NCBI GenBank assembly: GCA_027919835.1
Contig: JANVFP010000003.1
Span: 1,798,001-1,862,000 of the forward strand
DNA: 64,000 bases
Origin: Lentinula raphanica
Taxonomy: Eukaryota > Basidiomycota > Agaricomycetes > Agaricales > Omphalotaceae
Direction: 5' to 3'
The notes beneath the pieces are model-generated. The model was given only the letters and a program-made list of their open reading frames with translations, was not told the origin of the DNA and did no database searches. Both the position numbers and the translations under genes were made by a program. Every line of letters begins with the position of its first letter. The stretch's first letter is position 1. Below are positions 24,201 through 33,977 of the stretch, one piece after another.

Positions 24201-26732
24201 GCGAACGGGCGCGAGAGAAGCAACGAGAGCGAGAGCTGTGGCACAAAGAGGAGAGAGACCGACAACAGCGTATAATGAACGAACGGGCTTCCGTCTCTGT
24301 ATCCCAGCAGAATGATAAAGTTTCACCATCTACTCTTCCCTCCAACCCCAAACCTTCGTCGAAGGAGATCATGCCGATGCAGACCGGACCACACCACCAA
24401 TCATCTTCAGCTTCCAGTTCGAACACAACCATCGTGACTAACGAACATGCTTCAGCCAATCAATCACCTTCGCGACCAGACAAGGTTCCAACTCAGGAAG
24501 TCCAGTCGTTCGATGAAGAGCCTTCCCAACCTTACTACACGGTTCTCGGAAGCTCAAAGCGCGTCGTGGCCGCAGAAGGCATCAGAATTGAAGACTCATT
24601 TTTCCCCGATTTTTCTTGGAGTACTTCAAACCTGGTAGAAGGGATTTCTTCGAGCATGGGAGTAGGACTCGAACTTGGTCAGCCGTCCGGCAGTCCGCAG
24701 AACGAAAGCCCTCGTCCCTCTAATCAAAGGAGCACTTCTGTTTCCGTTGGTAAAACTTCACCAAAATCTTCGACCGGCTTTGGTATCGGCATTGGCAAAA
24801 CATTATCTCGCAAAATGAGTGGCCGTTTAGGTGTACCTAAGAGAGGGCCATCTCTCGATATCGGCTCTCCATTATCGACCGCTCTACACGAAAGTGTATT
24901 ACCAGACTTGCAAGAACGACAAATGTTGCCGGTTAAAGAAGGTGTAACTTCAAAACCCCGGGGAGATAAACGAAGTTTACGACTGTCAATGGATGATTAT
25001 GGTACCCAAGGTGGACCGCCTTCGCCCAAAACGAATCCGACATCTCAACGAACCCAGGGCAGTGACATTCGTTCTCCATGTGCGTATATCCTTTGCCCAA
25101 TGCGTCAATTGATTGACGATTCGTTTAGTGTTTAAATCCAGACTGATGGCCAGTCCTCAACCTAGCCCTACTAGCGCTACCAGTTCGTCGGGTAACAAAA
25201 GCAAGTTATGGAATCTCATGAGGCGCATATCGACCGGTGGTCTACGCGACAGTTATCGTGACAATGGTACAGGTCTACCAACTAGTCCTCTTCCACCACC
25301 TCCGCCGCCACCTGTTCCTGCCCTTCCCAAAGATCTTTCCATGTATTCAAAGTCATCAAACCGCAAAGCTAGCACAGATGTTACGGAGGTACTCCATAAA
25401 CGAAATGTCACCTCTACAACAATACAGAGCCCGGAAGCAAAGACATCTGCTACGTCTCTCAAAACACCTGTCAGAGTGAACACCTCTTTAGAAACCCCTA
25501 CCTCTGCTAGGCCTGGCACTGCCACACGGTCTTCATCTCCTATATCGTCTTCTGATATAGGGTCATCCAAATTCTTCAACCGTTCTCAGAGTCAGCGAAG
25601 TTCTACCAGCTCATACGGCGAGCAGATACCTCCTGTTCCTACCGTCACCGCCGGGAAACCAGCTCATTTACAGCAACACATACTCCCTCCTAGTCAGCTG
25701 TTACAACTACACCTTGATTTAGAACGGAACAACGATGACTCGCAAACTCCCCCCATGACATCCTCCACAAGTGTTAAATACCCACACTCCTTATCATCCT
25801 CCTCAAACACAACAACTCCATCCATATCTCATTCACGTTCACAGATTAATCTCAAATTACAAACTCAACCAAAATCCTCCTCCACGGAAGAATGGATGAT
25901 TGTCCCGACGCCTAAGGAGGAAAAGCCAAGCTTCTCATTGCCTGTACCTCGACGACCAAACGCCTACGATGTCCGGCGCCCTTCTTCGCCGACCAAACAC
26001 CCTGTACATCCAAGTGAAGCTAACCCAAACACTCAGGCCCTTCTCAGCAGTGGCTCCCGACCGTCAAAATCCAGTGGGAAGTTCATTCCTCCTGCCTCCG
26101 TTGGTTCTTCCAGCACGTATAGCGCAGATGGTGGGCTGTCTGGAGACAGTTCCTTCTCGCCTTTGTCTTCCCCTCCTTCCATCCCTTCAAAAAGCCCACA
26201 AAGAATGGCATCGGCGTCGTCTACTTCTTCGATCACCACTAGGGCATCGAGTCTTGCTAAACCTACACTTCCAATGGCACCCTCGACACCTTCGATCAGT
26301 GGATCCCAAGAGCTCATCATGACACAGGAGCAAACTAAAGCTGATGGAGATTCTTCTTCTTCTAGACGAGCGATGCGCAAATCTTTCGGCTTTGGTATAC
26401 CTTCCGACAAAGTCTCGAATGATCACGTCAGAAAACGTACCATCAGCAGTTCTAGTAGACCAAGAACGTCGTCAGCAGCTCTTCCTACTTTCACAAAACT
26501 CACATCCTCATCCTCATCCTCCCGCCTTCCCCGATCCGAAGTTTCCCATCAACCGCGCAACTTCGTTGCACTTTCAGACAAAGAAAAAGACGACAAATGG
26601 GATGATCTTCTCGAGCGGAGTAAAAGGGCAGGCGGCACCCTGCATCTCAATGGAGGCTTGGACGGGTTGGCGTCAGATAGAATGGGATTCTCAGCCAATC
26701 ATAGTGAAGACGACTCACTTGATGACCTATGA
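21240..26732 (+). CDS. Very large Ser/Pro/Thr-rich, mostly disordered protein of unknown function
   Basis: I do not recognise this gene. It encodes about 1,650-1,700 residues in at least six exons, with introns near 22056-22105, 22240-22374, 22845-22880, 22968-23028 and 25080-25140. The composition is dominated by Ser, Pro, Thr and Arg, typical of an intrinsically disordered phosphoprotein. Visible ordered pieces are a charged helix near 23505-23700 (RRIERIEETMEKQRIEAFSR followed by ERAFESDAEGLSTTLGINRE). There is a second one near 24140-24290 (KQQQEREKIREIERSERARE). There is also a basic patch KLWNLMRRISTGGLRD at about 25205, followed by LPPPPPPPVPALP, a profilin/SH3-type polyproline stretch. 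The C-terminus WDDLLERSKRAGGTLHLNGG ends in acidic DDSLDDL. A cortical or cytoskeletal scaffold is a guess from composition only. The start at MASGPPNNARMKVS was preferred to an upstream in-frame ATG at 21150. Confidence 0.7.
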
Positions 26733-27343
26733 CGCTGTGCAGGTTCTCGCGTCTACGCCATGAGATTCACGATCTTTTTGCATCTGTCAACTTCGATGTT
26801 CACATTCACGCTTTCGATTGGTATCTGGGTTTGCCTTATCGTCTTCGCCATCTTTGACATAGTACATACATTGATAAAACATAGATCTCTATACCCGCAG
26901 GTGTTCATTTTATACCACATTTGATTATTCCGCTTCTTCAGTTCACCGACGCTCATTTATTGAACGCGCCCCACTCGTTGACAATTATGTATCACAAAAA
27001 TTGCTTGTAATTTTGGATGTAACATAGGGAATTAATGGTAACTTTCAAGAATCTCTTCTGTCTGCTTCATCCTGCTTCCCATTGGGACGGTTCAAACGTT
27101 CAACGTTCAACTCCAGTTTTATCTTTTATTGAGTTTAAACCATGTCATGAGTAATGGAGTTTAATCATAACCCGCTGAGGCCAGGCTGAGGCACTCAGGT
27201 TGATTCTTCATCGGAATGAATGTCTTGACAAACGACGTGATGAACATTGAACAGACTAGCACTCGACGTGGTTCAGGTAGGGCCGGATGTGGCACGATAG
27301 AAATGATACAATAACTCAGATAAGGATGTAGATCTACCATCGC
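26733..27343. other. Intergenic between convergent genes
   Basis: About 610 bases holding the 3' ends of the Ser/Pro-rich gene and the phosphohexomutase gene. Small direct repeats such as GTTCAAACGTTCAACGTTCAA near 27090 are present. No gene was seen. Confidence 0.5.
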
Positions 27344-30300
27344 TCAAGGATGTCCCAAGTTATACACGGTGGCTTGCATCCAATCAGTACCCAATTCAGA
27401 CACTACTCGAGTCAACAACTTTGAGACCTGCGCGCTATCTTTTCCGTTGCCTTCCAGATAATACTTTATCTACACAAAGTCGAAAGTCACTGCCTATGAG
27501 GACAAAGATCCATGAAAGTATACCTTTGGTTCAGTTCCACTAGTCCTGATCATGATTGATCAATGAGTACTAATTGATCAGTAAAACGCCAGAACGGTTT
27601 CATACCTTATGGTAAGTACGATCTTGGTTCCATCAGTTTTCTGTTCTCCCCGGAACTGGATCATATGCCCTGAGGACAAGGGCAGAGAAGGTTGATAAGT
27701 CGGAGGATTGTTGCTGTCATAACCTGTCGTTAAGTCTACCACACTGGTGATATCTAGGCCGGCGATGTTTCTCGGATAATCTGCGCCTGAATTTTGACCG
27801 TTCTAGTAAGGAACAAGTGAGGCTATGTGCTCGGAGCGTGGAACACCACTAACATAGTTTCGGAGTCTGGCGAAAATGGTATCGATGGTTGATGGGTCAG
27901 TACAGATGAAGTAACTATTGGAAGTCTGCAAGCCTCCAATCAGAACTGCTTCATCCACCTAGATCGAGAGGTCTATACCTTGAAATAGCCGTAACTGTAT
28001 CGACACAGAAAGATCAGCGCTCCTTTGTGAGGCCCAATAACAGAAAATATCAACCGTTGATACAGGGCTTCCAGATAAGATTTGATAGTTTTCCCTTCAC
28101 GGTGAAGAACCTCTGCAAGCTGAGCAAACATAACCTGTTATCGTCTATTGAGCCAAAGTAATCCAGATCGAAACGGAACAATACAGACAGAAGCCGCAAC
28201 TCCGTCCTTGTCTGTCGTCCGTATAACGTTAGCACGCGCAAGCCACAGCAAAAAGCTAGCTTCCAAGTATACCTCTAATTTCAGGCCCAAACATGTATCC
28301 AATCGCTTCCTCGTACCCAAAAGGTACCTCGTAACCTTGTTTGACCAAGTCAAGCGCTGTATTGCCGATATACTTGAATCCTACAATCAGTAGCGTGGTC
28401 AAATGGGGAAGAAGCCTATGAACAATGCGGATGGCCTACCTGTAAGACACTCTACGAATTTAAAACCCTCTCGTTCCGCCATAGCTTCTACCATCTTTGA
28501 ACTAACCGTGGATGCTACAATTGCTAGTTTGGATAACGGTTTCCCGGAGTCGCGATATGTCTCGAATACATGAGAGGCGAATATGGTGCCGAGTTGGTCA
28601 CCAGTGAATGCAGTTACCCTGCCTGCAGAACTGACCATATCATTAAGCGACTATGTCAGAGTACTTCGTGAGATGCCTTTGCGCACTCGAGTTCACAAGC
28701 AGAAAACCGATCCGAGTCAGGGTCCTGAGCGAGTACATAATTCGCATGATGGTTCTTGGCTTGTGCAATAGCCAAGTCCTTATTATGAAGGTGAGCTTCG
28801 TGAACTTGTATTTGATGATATATAATTTGTACGGACCAGGGCACCTGCAAATGACAGTTCGAGTTGAGCGGTCGGGTTGTTACCTCCCAGGATGGTGCAA
28901 AAGCATCATACCTTTTTCTTCAGGATTGGGAAAGGGGACGGTCGGGAACTCTGGGTCAGGAAGCATCTGTTCTTCGACTGGAATTACGGAAATCCCAAAC
29001 GTCTTGAGGGCTTCGGTCACAATGGGATGACTGACCCCATGCATTGAAGTATTCACGAACAGTAGGGGTTTGGTTGATGGCGTATAGCTACAGGAATGAT
29101 CTTTATTCTCTATAATCAAGAAAATGAAAAAAGACGCACAGGGGAAGCTTCAATTTCTCTATCTCGGAAAAGTACGACTTTCTCATCTGCTCTGTCACAT
29201 CTACGCAGTTTGTAGAGGAATGGACTTGTTCGACAGACCAGGTTTTGGGAGCAAAATTGGCTTTAATGGACTGTGAAATTCCTACATCGTGAGGAGAGAT
29301 GATCTAGGAGGGTTGATCATCAATCGTGTCGAATTGATCGACGTGAGGAATTTAGGACGTACTTGGACTGCGTTCTCCCAATATACCTAGTGATACTACC
29401 ATTGTATCATCTGCAGCACAAGTATCCACAACACTCACTTTGTACCCATTATCATTCTTAATCGAGATGGTCATTCAGACGTGGAATGCGGGGAAAGTAA
29501 CATTGTATACCTTTGGGTTGTGGCTAGCTGAAAAAAGAGTATGTTATCCTGCAAGGCAGTCGTAAAAGGTGAGGATTCGTGAATCACCTGTGATCATAAC
29601 TCCACAAGCAGCATTCATTTTCTTCTCATCCTATGTCAGTTGCGCTGGATGCAAGAATGCGGTAGGCCATTTACTTTCACCCCAAAAGGCACCCTGGAGA
29701 AACAGTAGTAAAACACGCCTCTGCTACGCCCACAGTTTGCACGTACATAGGTGTATGAACAAGTCCTCTGTAGAGATATACTTTCATCCCACTTTCAAGG
29801 AACACAGCGGCCGTCAGTTGGGCCCATCTTTCCGAGTTGTATCGATGATCATGTCCGATGACGATTCCTCGAGTTTTAGCGTCTTTGACTTCTTGAAGAA
29901 CATATTGACACAGGCCCTGTTTACAACGTTGTGAAATTTGACAGAAACGAACACGATGATGAAACTGGGTAACCTGAGATGCCTGGATGATGATCAAGTC
30001 TGATCTCGAGTTGTATGAGAAGGAAAGTCACAAACAGACCTCATGAGCTCTCACCGTTCATACGAGCCCATCCAGCTTCCATCTTCCCTCGGAGTCCTAC
30101 GCCGGGCAGCTGAGCCTTGTTCGATTGGTTAAAGATACGATCAGCGCACCCGCAGTCCCAAATTCAATCCGTGGCCTGCAGCAGTCAATCAGCTATAAGA
30201 TGATAGTTCTTTTGAAAAGAAGATTCTTTTGAACCTCATCCGTCTCTCCAATTCCTTTGTATCGCCTTTCTTCCATAAGCTCTGAATCTCCGTTCGCGTC

Positions 30301-30421
30301 GCTTCATTCTGAGGGATAGTGGTATGTTTTGAGAGCCTTCAGAGAGCTAAGATTGACTTGCCTGATCCACTTGCAGCCATGAGTCTACGAGTTCCTCTAA
30401 ACTGGCAGAATTTATGGACAT
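27344..30421 (-). CDS. Phosphoglucomutase / phosphopentomutase (PGM2-type alpha-D-phosphohexomutase)
   Basis: All four signatures of the family are present after splicing. The phosphoserine loop MITASHNPK is split by an intron near 29525-29590. The metal-binding loop is AQDPDSDRFSACE, near 28715. The sugar-specificity loop FGYEEAIGYMFG is near 28280-28315, and the phosphate-binding loop RTSGTEPK joins IKYYLEGNG near 27470-27540. The domain order and the N-terminus WLQVDQNEATRTEIQSLWKK fit the PGM2/phosphopentomutase branch. Such enzymes interconvert ribose-1-P/ribose-5-P and, less well, glucose-1-P/glucose-6-P in the cytosol. The gene is split into many small exons. The first intron (30309-30361) appears to use a GC donor (CAG|GCAAGT). 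The protein ends MQATVYNLGHP. Confidence 0.88.
30309..30361 (-). other. Probable GC-AG intron in the phosphohexomutase gene
   Basis: Splicing CAG|GCAAGTCAATC ... TATCCCTCAG|AATGAAG joins WLQVDQ to NEATRTEIQ in frame and removes 53 nt. A canonical GT alternative 9 nt earlier (CAA|GTGGAT) would also keep frame but would delete VDQ, which aligns to a conserved Asp-x-Asn region of the family. Confidence 0.65.
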
Positions 30422-30818
30422 GATGATGGACGTCGAAATTCAAGCTACCAGATCATGTGACTGTCTCAAGAAGGTATACGAGATTCCTTTTTCGGAATCA
30501 AGGTTTGCGCTTTGACTTCAACGATCCACTCAACTTTTCCTTGAAGATAATTTGAGCTGCAGAGGTCGAATGCGTCAAGTAGAGCTCATTTGTTTCAGGC
30601 GACATTCCTGATCTTGCTGATGCCCAAACTTAGCCAGACTTGCACCGTGTGCAGTCCTATCTCAGCTTGAAGAGGCTGCTTACTATACCTTACTATACTC
30701 TTGAAAAGCCTGTGAAGGCTAATATAAAAGTATAATCATGCCTTCCAACGCGCTCTGCATGAAAAGATATACATATACACTATCCAGCCGTGTATATGTA
30801 CTGACATGTTCCTTTATG
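30422..30818. other. Intergenic: phosphohexomutase promoter
   Basis: About 400 bases. A short direct repeat (TACCTTACTATA) lies near 30685-30700. No gene was seen. Confidence 0.45.
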
Positions 30819-31244
30819 CTAATCAATAGTGCTTCCTTCCCTACGACGAACCTTGACCATTCGTCTTCGTCTTTCATGGTAAATTGAAGCATCCTGACAA
30901 GTGAGGACCTGTTCATCATTATACTTGCACGCTGATGGATCGGTCAGATAAGCACAATGGCAATGAGCCTCTAACTGTACCTCCAGCCATTATTTCTTGA
31001 AAAACTGCGTTTCCACCGACGTTAACATCGGAATAATATTTGCAGCTTTCGTTCTCGCCGTACATGCAGTTGTTTGGGCAGTTGCATGCCAAGGCTGAAC
31101 GTTGAACAGTGACACATCGTCAAGATGATAACTTTTCCAAGCTGTAGAATGCAACTGACCTGCAGTCTTTGCAATAGCGTCTACTGCATTTGCCATGAGT
31201 AGAACAATGGTGATGAGTGGGAAGATGGGAGTAGACAAGCGCAT
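30819..31244 (-). CDS. Small secreted six-cysteine protein with Arg-rich tail (family copy C)
   Basis: Three exons (31160-31244, 30981-31094, 30819-30931; 85, 114 and 113 nt) with two phase-1 introns of 65 and 49 nt encode 103 residues. Exon 1 encodes a signal peptide (MRLSTPIFPLITIVLLMANA VDA). Exon 2 holds ACNCPNNCMYGENESCKYYS. Exon 3 holds the remaining two cysteines (ACKYNDEQVLTC) and the tail ERRRRMVKVRRREG ending STID. The exon plan, cysteine spacing (C-x-C-x3-C-x7-C ... C-x9-C) and tail match the copies at 44265 and 45582. The function is unknown. The tail is rich in dibasic sites, so Kex2-type processing or binding to an anionic partner is possible (inference). Only the spliced reading reveals the family; the unspliced frame stops soon after the cysteine block. 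Confidence 0.82.
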
Positions 31245-31311
31245 GATGAAAAGTTGAAGATACGTTCACTAGCTCCAAAAGAAAGGGGGAGAAGAGGGAG
31301 GAAGAGGGTTG

Positions 31312-31380
31312 AACAGACCAGCTGATCCGATGAGTTGGGAGGAAATGGGAAACGAATGTTGTTCTTCTCAACCTTTTATA
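31312..31380 (-). promoter_or_regulatory. TATA box and conserved 5'-leader blocks of copy C
   Basis: On the minus strand TATAAAAGG lies at 31372-31380, then CTCCCAAC at 31334-31341 and CAGCTGGTCTGTT at 31312-31324, about 70 bases before the ATG. The same ordered elements precede the other two family members. Confidence 0.7.
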
Positions 31381-31590
31381 CGAAAACGATATGTCCCACT
31401 GTTATAAGCTGTTATAAGTCGTCGCTGTTTTAGTTCCTTTTACGGACTCGACTCCAATCAGCTCCAATCGCCCCTTCTTGGCGCATCGGTTATACATATA
31501 CATCATCATACATTGGAAGACGACGGACGTTGGAGTCTCGACAGGTCCCGACGCAGTTTCTCCTCCAGGTTCCTCAGGGTTCCTCCAGCT

Positions 31591-31662
31591 CCCCGACGCA
31601 TCAGGCCTCACTGGACGCAATCAAACCCCCCGACGCATCAGGCTTCACTGGACGCAATCAAA
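31591..31662. repeat. Two tandem 35-bp units, with a 14-bp core also found upstream of copy A
   Basis: Units 31591-31625 and 31628-31662 differ by one base (C/T) and begin CCCCGACGCATCAGG. The core CCCGACGCATCAGG recurs at 44090-44103, just before the TATA box of the family copy at 44265. A partial third copy (CCCGACGCA) lies near 31542-31551. This part of the intergenic region (31245-31879) holds no gene. Confidence 0.75.
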
Positions 31663-31879
31663 CAGAATCAAACCCTTTGATATCCATCACACATCCATCA
31701 CCTTCAGAATCATATCATCTTTGATCTGGTCAGGTTTTATGTATACACTATTCATGCAGATGTACCAGCTAGTAGTGGCAGCTAGTATGGTTTGTAGTAT
31801 GCCTATACATTTTCTAATAACCAAAGAACATTTTTCCGAGTGCTTTGTCTGTACAATCCGAAGTACTGGGTCTTCAAGA

Positions 31880-33561
31880 CTATTGCACAATCATAAAATC
31901 TGATCCTAGCTGCTCAATTATTCTCGAACGCATACTCGCTGGTGCCCCAAAAGTCAAGTCTAGAGCCTCGCCCTTGCTAAGAGTGCTCGAAGGATTTGCA
32001 AGAAATATTCTAAGGTAAAACCGTGTTATACCAGGGGTGTAGAAGCGAGTGTTTGAACATCCAAATCCAATGGACTGCCAGTCAAAGCTGTAAGATGCAG
32101 TAAGTATGATCAATGCGTCTTTAGAACTTGTATGAATCTCTCGGAGATACACGCACATCAAGTTTGAGTTCACTGACAATGTGCTGCGGTCAGAGCCAAA
32201 GAAGAATTGTTCGTTATTCTCAGCTGCGAGCGCCATCTGGTGACTGGCAACAGACATATAACCAGCCACGTATTCTGCTTTACGAGCTTCCAGGAGTGAC
32301 TTTCGAATCATCGCAGCTACGTAGCCTATATCTTGCGAAAAGGCTGCATCAAAATTTCTGGTAGAGACCTGATGAGATTTCCTATCACTAGAAGGCCTCA
32401 GCGTGAAGCATAGCGTAAGTACTTACAATGTAAATCGAATTTCCAGTGACATTGGGTAGATTCCACTCCGCATTGACTTGCCTGTACTGCAGGAAATGAT
32501 ACTTCAACTCCGATCTGTATCGACCCGAAATGTTCACTGCTCACTCCTGCTGCATTAGTGACTCTCCGTACAGAATTTGGATACGACCTATTGATCGCAG
32601 CTACCACGGTAGCACTGAGGGCGTCTTGAAGTGAAATCGTGAGCCCACGATTCGAATTCTGCTCAGCCTGTGCTCTTCGACGAATAGCTTCCGCATCGGA
32701 ACGTTTGATGATGGCACGAATAGGCACGGTCGGTTCATTCCCCTCATTGTATTTGACTTGTATTTCAGCCGCAGAATAAGTACAAGCCAAGTGGGACATA
32801 TGAGGTAGCCATTTCTGTATTTCTGCTGGAGAAGGATCCGGAAAGTGATGTTTCTTGAAGACTGGTAATGACCCGATGTCTGGCTCATGCCCTTCGTAAT
32901 ATTCGGAAAAGGTGGTCAGAAAACGTAAAAGTGTGGCTGCGTCACCTAGTATTTGAAAGGTGTCAACCGAACGTGTTCAGTAAACGACTGCTTTGAGTTA
33001 CCTAGTGTATGATGCCAGGCAACCCCGATGATGGTCCTCTGCGCCGATACATGAAGTTTGAGGCTGATCAGAGCATTGTCAGCATTGAGTACATCGAAAT
33101 CCGTCCGTGGAAGGAGGGGTGCGAGATCGTCTTGGATTACCGAGTCCGTAAATTTGGGCAAATCCTCGGATTCGACGATTTCGAGAGGAATAGTAGATTT
33201 TGTCAGACGTATCTGTGGTAATAATCCCAATCGTTCAGTTGCAGCAGAGATAACTTGTATATTCGACGTCAAGACAGACCTTCCAACATGACACCCCGCT
33301 CTCGTTTGTTTCCTTGACCAGGCGACCGCACGCGTGAAGATATATTTCTAATGTTCGCGACAAAGCCGTTTGAAACTTGTCAAGGTCAAGAGCGTCCGGA
33401 ATGTCATAAACATTTTTGATCTGTCAATAACCGAACAGCGATTAGCACATAATAGAGCGATTGAGGGATAGTATATCCACGAAAGTCATCCATAGTTCAT
33501 GGGGAGGTAGCTCCACGAAATCTTCCTCCGGTTCTAAGGGCACAGACTTTGGTGTTATCAT
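31880..33561 (-). CDS. BAHD (HxxxD) acyltransferase, probably frameshifted near its N-terminus
   Basis: This is a transferase-family (PF02458) protein. The catalytic HxxxD motif is in TIIGVAWHHTLGD, split by an intron near 32950-33000. The region DALSATVVAAINRSYPN is followed by YRQVNAEWNLPNVTGNSIYI, in which the P-N-V-x-G-N-S-I motif is typical of the family. The C-terminal structural motif (usually DFGWG) is represented by LDLTFGAPAS. An intron GTGAGC..CTGCAG near 32465-32540 is required to keep frame. The start at 33561 gives MITPKSVPLEPEEDFVELPP. Between GRLVKETNESGVSCWKV and LTSNIQVISAATERL the frame must move by one base near 33270-33275, and no intron fits, so this copy is either broken or has a sequence error. 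BAHD enzymes acylate alcohols or amines with acyl-CoA; the substrate is unknown. Confidence 0.75.
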
Positions 33562-33977
33562 CGACGAAGGAACGAGAAACGCGTTAATGAATTAGGCGCC
33601 CATAGTAATTCATCCAACTTCCAACGCCCATTAGAACGATTTTTTCTTCTTGAACTGAAAGACGGCTAGCCAGGCTAAACGCCCATTAAAACTTCTGCTT
33701 TCTGGAGTAGACTGCAAATATCATACACAACAAAAGATTGCAGAGCCTATCATAGGCACAACGAAACATAACTGCATAAGAAAACAACCAAAAAGTATTC
33801 TACACCTGATCCGAATGAAGGGAAAAGAACGACAAAACGAGAGTAGGGTGGTGATAACCAGATGAAGATGCGAGGTGTACGAGACGAAGACATGATATGG
33901 GAGAAAGGGTGTATGTTGAAAGCAAGAAGCAGCAATCTGGACCAGACGAGCTCTTCGGAAACCGGATAGAGAGACGG
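33562..33977. other. Intergenic: BAHD gene promoter and amylase-like 3' end
   Basis: About 416 bases between two minus-strand genes. No gene or repeat was seen. Confidence 0.5.

Noticed and set aside
27540..27600. Near-palindrome of TGATCAAT/ATTGATCA in the phosphohexomutase gene
   Set aside because: It falls inside a short intron next to the RTSGTEPK exon and is AT-rich and imperfect; no evidence of function.
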